Source of the DNA: Halomonas sp. 'Soap Lake #6'
Lineage (GTDB): Bacteria > Pseudomonadota > Gammaproteobacteria > Pseudomonadales > Halomonadaceae
NCBI RefSeq assembly: GCF_003031405.1
Contig: NZ_CP020469.1
Span: 1,736,001-1,800,000 of the forward strand
Length of the DNA: 64,000 nt
Reading direction: 5' to 3'
Shown here: positions 49,355 through 57,890 of the stretch, piece by piece
Layout: every line of letters starts with the position of its first letter
Position numbering within the stretch: position 1 is the first letter of the stretch
Notes under the pieces: generated by a model
Seen by the model: only the letters and a program-made list of their open reading frames with translations
Told to the model about the DNA's origin: nothing
Databases searched by the model: none
Program-made: the position numbers and the translations under genes

Positions 49355-49415
49355 GTGGGTCACTCTGAAATGACCTCAGGTACATTGCATGGGCAGCAGC
49401 CCTGTGCAAACTACC

Positions 49416-49769
49416 TTATTGGGCAGCCTTGGCTTTCTCCACGATGGCAGCAAATGCAGCCTTCTCGTGTACTGCCAAATCGGCCAATACTTTACGGTCG
49501 ATTTCGATACCGGCTTTCTTAAGACCACCTACAAAGCGGCTGTAAGACATACCGTTGATGCGTGCACCGGCGTTAATACGCTGGATCCATAGCGCACGGA
49601 ACTGGCGCTTACGGTTGCGACGGTCACGGTAGGCATACTGTCCAGCTTTGATAACGGCTTGTTTAGCAACGCGGAAAACGCGCGAACGGGCACCGTAGTA
49701 ACCTTTAGCAAGCTTCAATACTTTTTTATGGCGACGACGCGCTACTACGCCACGTTTAACTCGAGTCAT
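49416..49769 (-). CDS. rplT: 50S ribosomal protein L20
   Basis: A 117-residue ribosomal protein with the family N-terminus ([30 protein letters not shown]) and the [14 protein letters not shown] block. It is an assembly protein of the large subunit and, in E. coli, represses its own operon. It lies 64 bases downstream of rpmI, and the terminator at 49325-49354 follows. Confidence 0.97.
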   Translation of the reverse strand: MTRVKRGVVARRRHKKVLKLAKGYYGARSRVFRVAKQAVIKAGQYAYRDRRNRKRQFRALWIQRINAGARINGMSYSRFVGGLKKAGIEIDRKVLADLAVHEKAAFAAIVEKAKAAQ

Positions 49770-49833
49770 AACACACTCCTGACTTTAAGGCTGAGGCAAA
49801 AAATTTGTGCACTCAGAAAAACGAAAACCCGAC

Positions 49834-50028
49834 TTATAAATTCGGCAGCATACGCTGGATGAGCGCTTTATCAGATGCATGGATTTGCTTCATTCCACGC
49901 AACTGACGCTTACGCTTGGTCGATTTCTTGGTCAAGATGTGGCTACGGTGAGACTGCTTGTGCTTAAAGCCATTAGCGGTCTTTTTAAAGCGCTTCGCAG
50001 CGCCGCTGTTGCTTTTGATTTTCGGCAT
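49834..50028 (-). CDS. rpmI: 50S ribosomal protein L35
   Basis: A 64-residue, highly basic ribosomal protein ([44 protein letters not shown]) with standard length. It sits between infC and rplT. The 82-base infC-rpmI gap is where L20 acts in E. coli. Confidence 0.97.
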   Translation of the reverse strand: MPKIKSNSGAAKRFKKTANGFKHKQSHRSHILTKKSTKRKRQLRGMKQIHASDKALIQRMLPNL

Positions 50029-50110
50029 GAGGGATACTCCGCTCGATATTTTTTAGAAAACCCAGGGCCGACCACCGCTCTCACGGTGGCCCGTTGATTT
50101 CGCCGTTGGA

Positions 50111-50650
50111 TCACTTCTTTTTCGGGGCAATAATCATGATCATCTGGCGGCCTTCCATTTTCGGGAACGCCTCTACCAAACCGATCTCTTCCAGGTCTGC
50201 CGCAATCCTTTCCATCAGTTTACGACCGATGTCCTGGTGCGCCATTTCACGACCACGGAAGCGCAGTGTGACTTTACCCTTGTCACCACCTTCCAGAAAG
50301 CGCGTCAGGTTTTTAAGCTTAACCTGATAATCGCCTTCGTCGGTGCCAGGACGGAATTTAACTTCCTTAACCTGGATTTGCTTCTGCTTCTTCTTTTGAG
50401 CCGCTTTCTGCTTCTTCGTCTCAAAAACGAACTTGCCGTAATCCATAATCTTACAGACGATGGGGTCGGCATTCGAAATTTGCACGAGGTCTAAGCTTTC
50501 AGATTCTGCACGCTCAAGCGCTTCGGTGGTGGGCACTACACCCAACTGCTCACCGTCGCTACCAATAAGACGTACTTCTTCTTCAACAATTCGCTCGTTC
50601 ATTGGTGGGCGTTTGTCTGCTGGACGCCCGCGCTGGTTGCTTCTCTTGAT
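50111..50650 (-). CDS. infC: Translation initiation factor IF-3 (non-canonical ATC start)
   Basis: A 179-residue protein including [36 protein letters not shown] and [21 protein letters not shown]. The ATG at 50602 would lack a Shine-Dalgarno and cut off the conserved N-terminus. The ATC at 50650 has AAGGAG 8 bases upstream (the thrS stop TAA is part of TAAGGAG) and gives E. coli length (180). IF-3 represses rare-start mRNAs, and infC is known to start with AUU in E. coli. It is co-transcribed with thrS. Confidence 0.9.
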   Translation of the reverse strand: MKRSNQRGRPADKRPPMNERIVEEEVRLIGSDGEQLGVVPTTEALERAESESLDLVQISNADPIVCKIMDYGKFVFETKKQKAAQKKKQKQIQVKEVKFRPGTDEGDYQVKLKNLTRFLEGGDKGKVTLRFRGREMAHQDIGRKLMERIAADLEEIGLVEAFPKMEGRQMIMIIAPKKK

Positions 50651-50662
50651 CGTTCCGTCTCC

Positions 50663-52585
50663 TTAGGCAATTGACGATGTCGCCAGGGCTGCTCTCTCGT
50701 TGCTATGACGCTCAATGAATTCATCGACCGTCATTACACCGAGGTTTTCGCCGCTGCGAGTTCGCACGGCTACTGAGTCAGCTTCGACTTCCTTATCTCC
50801 CACCACAAGGAGATAGGGAACTTTCTGTAATGTATGCTCACGGATTTTAAAGCCGATCTTCTCGTTCCTCAAGTCCGCTTTAACACGCAAACCACTTTTT
50901 TGCAGGCGTTTCTCCAATTCAAGCGCATATTCGCGCTGCGAATCAGTGATGGTCATAACTACAGCCTGCTGTGGAGCAAGCCATAATGGCATAGCCCCGG
51001 CATAGTGCTCAATTAGAATCCCCAAGAAACGCTCAAAAGAACCTAAAATTGCCCGGTGAAGCATTACAGGAGTCTTACGTACGCCATCTTCATCAACGTA
51101 TTGGGCCCCCAAACGCCCCGGCAAATTAAAATCTAGCTGTAGCGTACCACACTGCCATACACGATTCAGGCAATCACGCAGTGCAAATTCAATTTTAGGG
51201 CCATAGAAGGCGCCTTCACCTGGTTGAAGCTCCCATTTAAGACCCGTAGCATTAAGCGCGGCTTCAAGCCCCTGCTCTGCCCTATCCCACATTTCGGCTT
51301 CGCCCAGAAAATCATCAGGACGCGTAGAAAGCTTAAGCTCAACCTCGTCAAAACCAAGTGTTTTGTATACTTGTAGCGTTAACGCGATAAATGCTTCCGC
51401 CTCCGCTTGAATCTGGCTTTCAGTGCAAAAAATATGTGCGTCATCTTGAGTAAAACCACGCACGCGCATCAGACCATGCAGGGAACCTGACGGCTCATTA
51501 CGGTGACAACTTCCAAATTCAGCCAAGCGCAGCGGCAAATCCCGATAGCTTTTGAGCCCTTGATTAAATACTTGAACGTGGCAAGGGCAGTTCATTGGCT
51601 TAACCGCGTATTCGCGCTTTTCCGACTCTGTGGTGAACATCAACTCACTGTAGTGCCCCCAGTGACCAGACTTTTTCCACAGCGAAAGATCAACAACCTG
51701 AGGCGTTTTAATCTCTTGGTAGCCGTGCTCACGCTGAATCTTACGCATGTAATCTTCTAGCGCCTGATACATGGTCCAGCCGTTAGGATGCCAAAACACC
51801 ATACCCGGCGCTTCTTCCTGAAGATGGAATAGATCCATCTTCCGCGCCAGTTTCCGATGGTCACGCTTTTCAGCTTCTTCTAACCGCTGCAAGTAAGCTT
51901 TTAACTGCTTCTTATCACCCCATGCAGTACCGTAAATGCGGGTCAGCATGGTATTCGCAGCATCACCACGCCAGTATGCACCCGCCAACTTGGTAAGCTT
52001 AAAAGCTTTTAAATGGCGAGTATTCGGCACGTGCGGGCCACGACACATGTCGACGTACTCTTCGTGATGATAAAGCCGAATAGTCGCCCCTTCAGGAATA
52101 TCGCGAACAATCTCCTGCTTATAAGTCTCATCACGATGTAAAAAAGTTAGCATTGCCTGGTCGCGATCAACGTACTCGCGTACCACATCGTACTCGCGCT
52201 CAATCAAGGAGCGCATCCGCGCCTCAATGGCATCGAGATCTTCCGGGGTAACGGATTGACCGAATTCAATATCGTAATAAAAGCCATCTTCAATGACCGG
52301 CCCTATCGCCATCTTGGCTTCAGGGTACATCTGTTTAACCGCGTGACCAATTAAGTGTGCACAGGAGTGGCGGATAACTTCAAGACCTTCCGTATCGCGT
52401 GCAGTAATAATTGCCACATGAGCATCTTGCTCAATTAAGTCAGCGGCATCGACCAACACACCATCAATTTTCCCAGCCACACAGGCCTTGGCCAAACCAG
52501 GGCCAATGGATTCTGCAAGCTGCATGATAGAAAGCGGTTCGTCAAACGTTCTCTGGCTGCCATCAGGCAGTGTCACAATGGGCAT
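50663..52585 (-). CDS. thrS: Threonyl-tRNA synthetase
   Basis: A 640-residue class II synthetase. The N-terminal TGS domain ([27 protein letters not shown]) precedes the editing domain with [14 protein letters not shown] and the catalytic core ([44 protein letters not shown]). A C-terminal anticodon domain ends it. The TGS/N2 domains support Thr proofreading. The ATG is 24 bases downstream of a tRNA-Thr anticodon-arm mimic. The Shine-Dalgarno is AAGGAATA. Confidence 0.97.
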   Translation of the reverse strand: MPIVTLPDGSQRTFDEPLSIMQLAESIGPGLAKACVAGKIDGVLVDAADLIEQDAHVAIITARDTEGLEVIRHSCAHLIGHAVKQMYPEAKMAIGPVIEDGFYYDIEFGQSVTPEDLDAIEARMRSLIEREYDVVREYVDRDQAMLTFLHRDETYKQEIVRDIPEGATIRLYHHEEYVDMCRGPHVPNTRHLKAFKLTKLAGAYWRGDAANTMLTRIYGTAWGDKKQLKAYLQRLEEAEKRDHRKLARKMDLFHLQEEAPGMVFWHPNGWTMYQALEDYMRKIQREHGYQEIKTPQVVDLSLWKKSGHWGHYSELMFTTESEKREYAVKPMNCPCHVQVFNQGLKSYRDLPLRLAEFGSCHRNEPSGSLHGLMRVRGFTQDDAHIFCTESQIQAEAEAFIALTLQVYKTLGFDEVELKLSTRPDDFLGEAEMWDRAEQGLEAALNATGLKWELQPGEGAFYGPKIEFALRDCLNRVWQCGTLQLDFNLPGRLGAQYVDEDGVRKTPVMLHRAILGSFERFLGILIEHYAGAMPLWLAPQQAVVMTITDSQREYALELEKRLQKSGLRVKADLRNEKIGFKIREHTLQKVPYLLVVGDKEVEADSVAVRTRSGENLGVMTVDEFIERHSNERAALATSSIA

Positions 52586-52608
52586 TCAGATATTCCTTGA
52601 GCGCAGTG

Positions 52609-52629
52609 GTGATCCATACCAAGGATCAC
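52609..52629 (-). promoter_or_regulatory. tRNA-Thr anticodon-arm mimic in the thrS leader
   Basis: On the transcript a perfect 7-bp stem (GUGAUCC/GGAUCAC) encloses a 7-nt loop UUGGUAU. U33 and anticodon GGU followed by A occupy the right places, as in tRNA-Thr(GGU), whose loop I recall as UUGGUAA. E. coli ThrRS represses thrS by binding such an arm in its own operator near the ribosome-binding site. The stem is 24-44 bases upstream of the thrS ATG. Role inferred from geometry and family knowledge. Confidence 0.75.
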
Positions 52630-52710
52630 ATTTCGCTATCAATGATCGGGAGGAACAGGCCTTTCTTTAGAAGGGTGCTAGCCTAGCAGAATTCGCTCTG
52701 CCATAAAATA

Positions 52711-52737
52711 AAACGGGAGGCATTAAGCCCCCCGTTT
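52711..52737 (-). terminator. Terminator after the OmpA-like lipoprotein gene
   Basis: A stem of 11 bp with one mismatch (52711-52721 with 52727-52737) lies about 67 bases downstream of the lipoprotein stop. It is followed on the minus strand by TATTTTATGG. It separates this gene from thrS, which is transcribed from the same strand further on. Confidence 0.7.
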
Positions 52738-52803
52738 CTGTTTCTTGAGAAAAATTGACTATCACCGCTTAAGGCGGTTTCTCAAGTTTACTCGGTCAGT
52801 GGA

Positions 52804-53673
52804 CTACTTCCACTCATCCAGCTCAACGCGACGGTTTTGAGCCCGACCTGCATCAGTGTCGTTGCTCGCCACAGGACGCGCTTCACCGTAACCAATTGCA
52901 CGCATGCGGTTAGTTGCTACACCGCGTTGCGACAAGTAGGCAGCAACAGATTCTGCACGACGCTGTGACAGGTTCTGGTTGTACTGTGCGGAGCCGCGAG
53001 AATCAGTATGACCTTCGATGCTTACACGAACATCAGGGTTATTAACCAGGCGCTCAGCAATACCGTTAAGCACCTGCTGGGCGTTGGACGTCAGCTGAGC
53101 AGAGTCAAACTCAAAGTTAACGTCGCGCAGCACTAAACTTTCAGGGCAGCCCAAGGCATTAACAGCAACGCCAGCCGGGGTATCCGGGCACTGGTCACGG
53201 TAATCTGGCACACCATCACCATCGGAATCCAGCGGGCAGCCACGCGCATCTACCGCAACGCCAGCCGGGGTGCCTGGGCATTGATCGCGGTAATCTGGCA
53301 CACCATCACCATCGGAGTCCAGCGGACAGCCTTGCGCATCAACAGCAACACCAGCCGGCACTTCACCATAGCTTGGGCACTGCGGTGCTACGGGCTGGGG
53401 AGTACGATCTGCGCACAGCAAACCGCCAATCGCAGCACCAGTTACAGCACCGATAGCTGTGTTTTCATCTTCGTCAGAGCTACCGCTGGTGGCATAGGCG
53501 ATGCTTCCACCAATAACACTGCCCGCGAGGCCACATACAGCCGGATGCTGATACCAGCTACGGTCGCTGCTGGCACTTGCTTGCCCAGAAGTTTGGGTAG
53601 CCGAGCTGGCGCAGCCTGATAGACCCACTACCAGGGCAGAACCGATTAACAAGCCAGATGTTGACTTTTTCAT
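52804..53673 (-). CDS. OmpA-family lipoprotein with thrombospondin type 3 (Ca-binding) repeats
   Basis: The 289-residue protein has a lipoprotein signal (LVVGLSGCAS), a glycine-rich Rick-17kDa-like segment (TAIGAVTGAAIGGLLC), two near-identical 30-residue TSP3 repeats (AGVAVDARGCPLDSDGDGVP; DNA repeat period 90 bases) and a partial third. A C-terminal OmpA peptidoglycan-binding domain follows (NFEFDSAQL, GHTDSRGSAQYNQNLSQRRAESV, GYGEARPVASN). It probably anchors the outer membrane to the wall. The leader contains repeats and a hairpin at 53690-53732. Confidence 0.9.
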   Translation of the reverse strand: MKKSTSGLLIGSALVVGLSGCASSATQTSGQASASSDRSWYQHPAVCGLAGSVIGGSIAYATSGSSDEDENTAIGAVTGAAIGGLLCADRTPQPVAPQCPSYGEVPAGVAVDAQGCPLDSDGDGVPDYRDQCPGTPAGVAVDARGCPLDSDGDGVPDYRDQCPDTPAGVAVNALGCPESLVLRDVNFEFDSAQLTSNAQQVLNGIAERLVNNPDVRVSIEGHTDSRGSAQYNQNLSQRRAESVAAYLSQRGVATNRMRAIGYGEARPVASNDTDAGRAQNRRVELDEWK

Positions 53674-53989
53674 GTAAGACTCCTTCTTGATCCAATGCTG
53701 AAATGGTCATACGACCAAATCTATCCAATGCTTCTTATTGCGAGAGCATCCATTTTCCGCCTACCCAACATCGTAGCAAATGTAGTACACGCACTAAGGC
53801 TGGGTGGTGTGCCTATGATTAACGTTTGAGCGCTGGAAGGCAACAATGTTGAGATATCAAGTCGTTGTCGATACCTTCTATTCCAGCATAGCAAAGCTGA
53901 CACTACAGGCGCTAAAAAAATAGTTCTTACTCTTCTAAAGTTGTGCTCATCACGCTTGCACGCGGCTTCTTGTTTTTAGTGCAATGGTG
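53674..53989. other. 316-base non-coding region upstream of the OmpA-like gene
   Basis: No credible gene; a 60-codon minus frame (53721-53903) is a shadow. It holds the lipoprotein leader: AAGGAG before its ATG and two 10-bp direct repeats (ATCCAATGCT at 53690-53699 and 53723-53732, 33 bases apart). The repeats flank a perfect inverted repeat TGGTC-ATAC-GACCA (53704-53717). Further upstream, weak promoter-like TTGCCT/TAATCA boxes may be present. Nothing else is clear. Confidence 0.6.
53690..53732 (-). repeat. Direct repeats flanking a hairpin in the OmpA-like lipoprotein leader
   Basis: Two identical 10-bp repeats with starts 33 bases apart (about three helical turns) bracket a 5-bp-stem, 4-nt-loop inverted repeat. 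All lie within 60 bases of the ATG. They could form a regulator site or an mRNA leader element. Confidence 0.6.
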
Positions 53990-54457
53990 TTAGTGCAATG
54001 ACGAGGGGCCTTTTTCCCGCCACTTAATGACCTCTGCTGCCGCTGCCAATACAGCAGAGCGCATTTCATCTTCAACGACCAAACGCTCTTTATCTTCCTG
54101 TATTCGCTCACGGGGAGTAAGCTGTTGACGAGCAGAATGAGTTTTCAAATGCTTGGTACGTTGATGAACCTCAGCAAACGCTTGAAATTCCGGTCGCTCA
54201 GTCAAGCTCGGATCAATAATTTCCAGCAAAACTTTACATCGCCAAGACCCTTCCGTTATATCTACTTGTTCTTGAACCAAGGCACTGGCAACGTAGTCAA
54301 GATTTTCTAGGCTATTTTGATGGGCACGACGATCTTCGTCTACACGAAACGCCTCACGACGCCTTACCTCTTTGCGTAAATTCAATGCATAAGCACACAA
54401 ACCTACGATGATCACAACCCCTATTACGAGCAAAACTAAAGCCGTGGTGGAATTCAT
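53990..54457 (-). CDS. DUF2489-like membrane protein
   Basis: A 155-residue protein with one N-terminal helix (TALVLLVIGVVIIVGLCAYALNL). A charged, mainly helical domain follows (RRAHQNSLENLDYVASALVQEQVDITEGSWRCKVLLEIID, AAAAEVIKWREK). I associate it with DUF2489 by the NLDYVASALVQEQVDITEGSWR block. Function unknown. It lies just after ctaA on the same strand, 91 bases away. Confidence 0.7.
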   Translation of the reverse strand: MNSTTALVLLVIGVVIIVGLCAYALNLRKEVRRREAFRVDEDRRAHQNSLENLDYVASALVQEQVDITEGSWRCKVLLEIIDPSLTERPEFQAFAEVHQRTKHLKTHSARQQLTPRERIQEDKERLVVEDEMRSAVLAAAAEVIKWREKGPSSLH

Positions 54458-54548
54458 GGCACCCCTTCAACTAACCATACAAATAACTTAACGAGAATTG
54501 TACACCCTAAAGCGACCGTTACACCAATGGCACCCTCTTTTTAACCTA

Positions 54549-55589
54549 CTATGTGGCAGTGGAAGGCAAGAATTGGCGCTCAGCAGGTACGCAGTCATAC
54601 CCCTGCCTCCAGCACCACCAAGCCCAACCAACGCTTAACGTCAGCGCCACGGCACCAGCGGTGTGTAAGAGCGCGAGCCAAAGTGGCAACCAAAGCAGAA
54701 CATTGGCAATCCCAAGCGCCACCTGTAATGCATACACGCAGGCAGCTGCAGCCAATGCACGACCTACGGTTCTTAACCGGCGGTACCGCCACCACAGCAC
54801 TAAGAGCGCAGCTCCCAGCAGCAGTGCCCCAAGACGGTGAACAACTTGTATGGCAGTGCGGGCATCTGCGTGTAGCTGCCCGTGTAAATAATTAGGCCCC
54901 ACAGTTTGTGTTAAATGGAAGCCTTCGCTTAAGTCCATTGCTGGCCACCATTGACCATTGCAAGTAGGGAACCCCAGACAAGCGATGCCCGCATAGTTGC
55001 TGGTTACCCAGCCACCAAGCGCTAACTGAAGCACCAATAGACTCAGCCCTATTATCCATAGCGCATTAATAGACCGACACCCCGCCACTCGGTCTTTCCA
55101 GGAGTGTCTAATACGCAAATACAGCCAGAAGAACAGCATCAGTACACTCAAGCCCCCTAGCAGATGCAGTGTGACTACCTGAGGCCAGAGCTTGAGGGTC
55201 ACGGTAAATGCCCCAAAAGCCCCTTGAATAAGAATAACGACCAGCAAAGCCAAACTAATTCGCCACGGATAACCTTGACGACGACGTAGTTGCCACCCAA
55301 GTACAACCGCACTAATCACGACAAGCCCTAAAAAGCTAGCAACGTAACGGTGTGCCATCTCTACCCATGCTTTAAAAGGATCAAGAGGCACATCTGGATG
55401 CCGCAAAGCAGCATGCTCACTATCTGGAACCAGCAAGCGGCCATAACACCCCGGCCAGTCAGGACACCCCAACCCGGCATCAACCAGCCGCGTCCATGCA
55501 CCAACCAAAATAACTAATGCGGTTAGTAGAGTTCCCATAAGGGTAATGCGCGTCAACCAGCGTAAGCGGCGCTCCACTTCGTCATGCAT
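54549..55589 (-). CDS. ctaA: Heme A synthase
   Basis: A 346-residue CtaA/COX15 protein with about eight helices and heme-ligand motifs (LVDAGLGCPDWPGCYGRLLV, VEMAHRYVASFLGLVV, QVVHRLGALLLGAALLVL). It oxidises heme O to heme A for the cytochrome oxidase encoded upstream. The partner heme O synthase gene (ctaB/cyoE), usual next door in Pseudomonas, is not in this window; DUF2489 occupies that position. Confidence 0.93.
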   Translation of the reverse strand: MHDEVERRLRWLTRITLMGTLLTALVILVGAWTRLVDAGLGCPDWPGCYGRLLVPDSEHAALRHPDVPLDPFKAWVEMAHRYVASFLGLVVISAVVLGWQLRRRQGYPWRISLALLVVILIQGAFGAFTVTLKLWPQVVTLHLLGGLSVLMLFFWLYLRIRHSWKDRVAGCRSINALWIIGLSLLVLQLALGGWVTSNYAGIACLGFPTCNGQWWPAMDLSEGFHLTQTVGPNYLHGQLHADARTAIQVVHRLGALLLGAALLVLWWRYRRLRTVGRALAAAACVYALQVALGIANVLLWLPLWLALLHTAGAVALTLSVGWAWWCWRQGYDCVPAERQFLPSTAT

Positions 55590-55623
55590 TCGATTTCCTT
55601 ACGGCCGGGGTCGCCGATAAGCA

Positions 55624-56133
55624 TTAATGATGATTAACTTTGAATAAATGTCTAATATCGCCAAGGATATCAGTTGTTTCTGTTTGCTCTTTGAATACTA
55701 ACGCTGGATTCCCCATTGGATCCATCAGCCAGATAGCACCTTGACTGTACCAAGAGGGAGCCTCCTGCCAACGCGTAACCAACTCACCAGGTAAAGTGTG
55801 CTCCGCCCCTCCGATTCGTAGCCGCTGTAAGCGGGGAGCCTCACGCCCTAGAGCGCGATGAAGCCTCCAAAGCTCATCCTTGCGTTGTTCGCAATCAGAC
55901 AAACAATCAAACGCTAATGTCCATGCTTCCCCCAAGCTCTCAGGCTCGTTGACTAATGGCCACTCAGTTAAATTTGGAACAGCTACATTTACCTCCCCAT
56001 GAGCTTTGTGCCCAACGGGAATACCAACTCCCCATTTCACCATTCCCCAGGCAGCGGCCATGGGTGCTGCAAATACTATAAAAATCAGTAGTAATTTGAG
56101 TCTCTGATAACGCGCTACTTGAGCATGCTGCAT
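55624..56133 (-). CDS. Membrane-anchored thioredoxin/SCO-like cytochrome oxidase cluster protein
   Basis: A 169-residue protein with one N-terminal helix (LLLIFIVFAAPMAAAWGMVKWGVG). The extracytoplasmic domain has a CxxxC pair (CLSDC, Cys77 and Cys81) followed by a helix, resembling a degenerate SCO/thioredoxin copper chaperone. It starts 1 base after SURF1 (TGAAATG) at 56133. A 16-codon extension would overlap SURF1. Similar proteins occupy this position in Pseudomonas cox clusters. A role in CuA assembly is inferred. Confidence 0.72.
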   Translation of the reverse strand: MQHAQVARYQRLKLLLIFIVFAAPMAAAWGMVKWGVGIPVGHKAHGEVNVAVPNLTEWPLVNEPESLGEAWTLAFDCLSDCEQRKDELWRLHRALGREAPRLQRLRIGGAEHTLPGELVTRWQEAPSWYSQGAIWLMDPMGNPALVFKEQTETTDILGDIRHLFKVNHH

Positions 56134-56134
56134 T

Positions 56135-56836
56135 TCATACTCCCTTATTTTGAAAGCCGTCTTTGCGCAATCGATAGCCACCTAGCAGCATCACTACAAA
56201 AGCAGCAAGTGCCAACCCCCACCATTGAACGGCATAACCAATATGTCGACTTGGCGGCATTACATTTGCTTGCCACCACGGAGTGAACACCCCCTCTCCT
56301 TCCACAGCATGCAGCCAGCCCTGATAGCTAAACGGCATTAGCTCATCCTCCCAAGGCTCTAGACTCATTTGCTGCAAGCGAACTCCTTCTTGATTATCTC
56401 CATACAGCGGCCCACCTCGACGAGCTGTTTGCCACTCGCCGAATACATCAACTTTTCCAGCAGGCGTTTGCGCTTGGGGGGGGCTACGAACCGGTCCTGT
56501 TTCAATGAAGCCTCTCTGAATTAACCAAAGCTGTCCCAGCTCATCGCGCAGCGGGGTAAGTACAGCAACCCCCACTCGCCCTTCTACCACACGATTGTCC
56601 AGGTACAGCGTATAATCAGGCAAGTACTCCCCCCTTAGCTGAACCTTTGCACCATCCGATGGCATTTCGGTTGGCGCATTTACTGCGGGGGCTGCATTAA
56701 GTGTCGCCAATAAAACACGCTTGCCAGCAGCCCGCTCCCACTGCCATAGTCCTAAGAAGATGCCCAGAATGATCAATAGCCCCCAAAATGCATACCAAAT
56801 ATAACAACGTTTTAGTCCAGGAGATGATCGCGTCAT
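56135..56836 (-). CDS. SURF1-family cytochrome oxidase assembly protein
   Basis: A 233-residue protein with two terminal membrane helices and the SURF1 motifs LGLWQWERAAGKRVLLA, LRGEYLPDYTLYLDNRVVEGRVG, LIQRGFI and HIGYAVQWWGLALAAFV. It helps insert heme A. I use the ATG at 56836 (MTRSSPG); a longer frame runs to 56926 through the divergent DUF2909 gene. This ATG overlaps the DUF2909 start on the other strand. Confidence 0.87.
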   Translation of the reverse strand: MTRSSPGLKRCYIWYAFWGLLIILGIFLGLWQWERAAGKRVLLATLNAAPAVNAPTEMPSDGAKVQLRGEYLPDYTLYLDNRVVEGRVGVAVLTPLRDELGQLWLIQRGFIETGPVRSPPQAQTPAGKVDVFGEWQTARRGGPLYGDNQEGVRLQQMSLEPWEDELMPFSYQGWLHAVEGEGVFTPWWQANVMPPSRHIGYAVQWWGLALAAFVVMLLGGYRLRKDGFQNKGV

Positions 56837-57026
56837 GTGGTTACAACTTCTTATTATCTTAGTGTTTATCGGAATCTTAACGAGCCTTGCCATAGGCGCT
56901 GGTTTTTTATTACGCGACAGCTCCAAGTCAAAGCGGCTACTTGTCTCTCTTAAGTGGCGTATTGGGCTGACATGCCTTCTTATGGCACTGCTGGTGTTTG
57001 GGTTTTGGTCTGGAGAGCTCGGCTAG
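56835..57026 (+). CDS. Twin-transmembrane protein, DUF2909-like
   Basis: A 63-residue protein with two helices (LQLLIILVFIGILTSLAIGAGFLL and WRIGLTCLLMALLVFGFWS) and a basic link. Similar small proteins sit between coxC and SURF1 in Pseudomonas clusters. It runs against all neighbouring cox genes, shares two start-codon bases with SURF1, and ends 3 bases before the convergent coxC stop. Function unknown. Confidence 0.78.
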   Translation: MWLQLLIILVFIGILTSLAIGAGFLLRDSSKSKRLLVSLKWRIGLTCLLMALLVFGFWSGELG

Positions 57027-57029
57027 CCG

Positions 57030-57890
57030 CTATAGAACATAAACAAAGATAAACAGCCCCACCCACACCACATCTACAAAGTGCCAGTACCAGCAAGATG
57101 CCTCAAAGCCAAAATGATGGTCAGTGGAAAAGTGTCCTTTACAAATACGCACCAGAATACAAGCTAATATAATGGTGCCGATAATGACGTGGACGCCGTG
57201 AAAACCGGTTAAGATGAAAAACGTTGCCCCGAAAATACCTGCTTCCAGCGTAATACCATAATGGTTATAGGCTTCGTAATACTCTACGCCCTGGATAATG
57301 ATAAAACAGCACCCTAGCAATACTGTACCTGCTAGCCAATTGCGGCATGTAATGCGCTCGCCCAGTTTTAACGCTTCGTGAGCAACCGTCAGCGTGATAC
57401 TAGAAGTGACAAGTATCAACGTATTGACTAACGGCAGCTGCCATGGACTAAACACTTGGTCGGGCCCTAGCACAGACGCATCGGGCGGGCTAAGTAGTGG
57501 CCAATGGGCTACGAAGTCTGGCCACAGCAACGCAGAGACACCTTTTTCTCCCTCACCACCAAGCCACGGAATCGCAAACGTTCGAACGTAAAATAGAGCG
57601 CCAAAGAAGGCGGCAAAAAACATTAGCTCAGAGAAGATAAACCACCCCATCCCCCAACGGAATGAGCGGTCCATCTGGCTATCATACAATCCCCCCATAG
57701 ATTCCCTGACAACATCTCTAAACCAAAGGCCCATTACCCCAATAATGCTGACAACCCCTAGCAGCATTAGGAGCGCCCCCGTATCGTAAACCAGCTTGGC
57801 TCCTGCCCCGACCATCATGACACCCAAAGCCAACGAGCCTAAAATAGGCCACCAACTAGTCGTAGGAACATAGTAGCTACCGCCGCTCAT
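57030..57890 (-). CDS. coxC: Cytochrome c oxidase subunit III
   Basis: A 286-residue subunit with seven helices. The MGWFIFSELMFFAAFFGALFYVR and later TVAHEALKLGERI, TGFHGVHVIIGTIIL and YWHFVDVVWVGLFIFVYVL segments are conserved. It stabilises the proton-pumping core. Its ATG overlaps the ctaG stop as ATGA. Confidence 0.95.
   Translation of the reverse strand: MSGGSYYVPTTSWWPILGSLALGVMMVGAGAKLVYDTGALLMLLGVVSIIGVMGLWFRDVVRESMGGLYDSQMDRSFRWGMGWFIFSELMFFAAFFGALFYVRTFAIPWLGGEGEKGVSALLWPDFVAHWPLLSPPDASVLGPDQVFSPWQLPLVNTLILVTSSITLTVAHEALKLGERITCRNWLAGTVLLGCCFIIIQGVEYYEAYNHYGITLEAGIFGATFFILTGFHGVHVIIGTIILACILVRICKGHFSTDHHFGFEASCWYWHFVDVVWVGLFIFVYVL

Noticed and set aside
49355..49415. pheM-like leader peptide before pheS
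   Set aside because: Short frames there contain no Phe-rich run, so a classic Phe attenuator is not supported.
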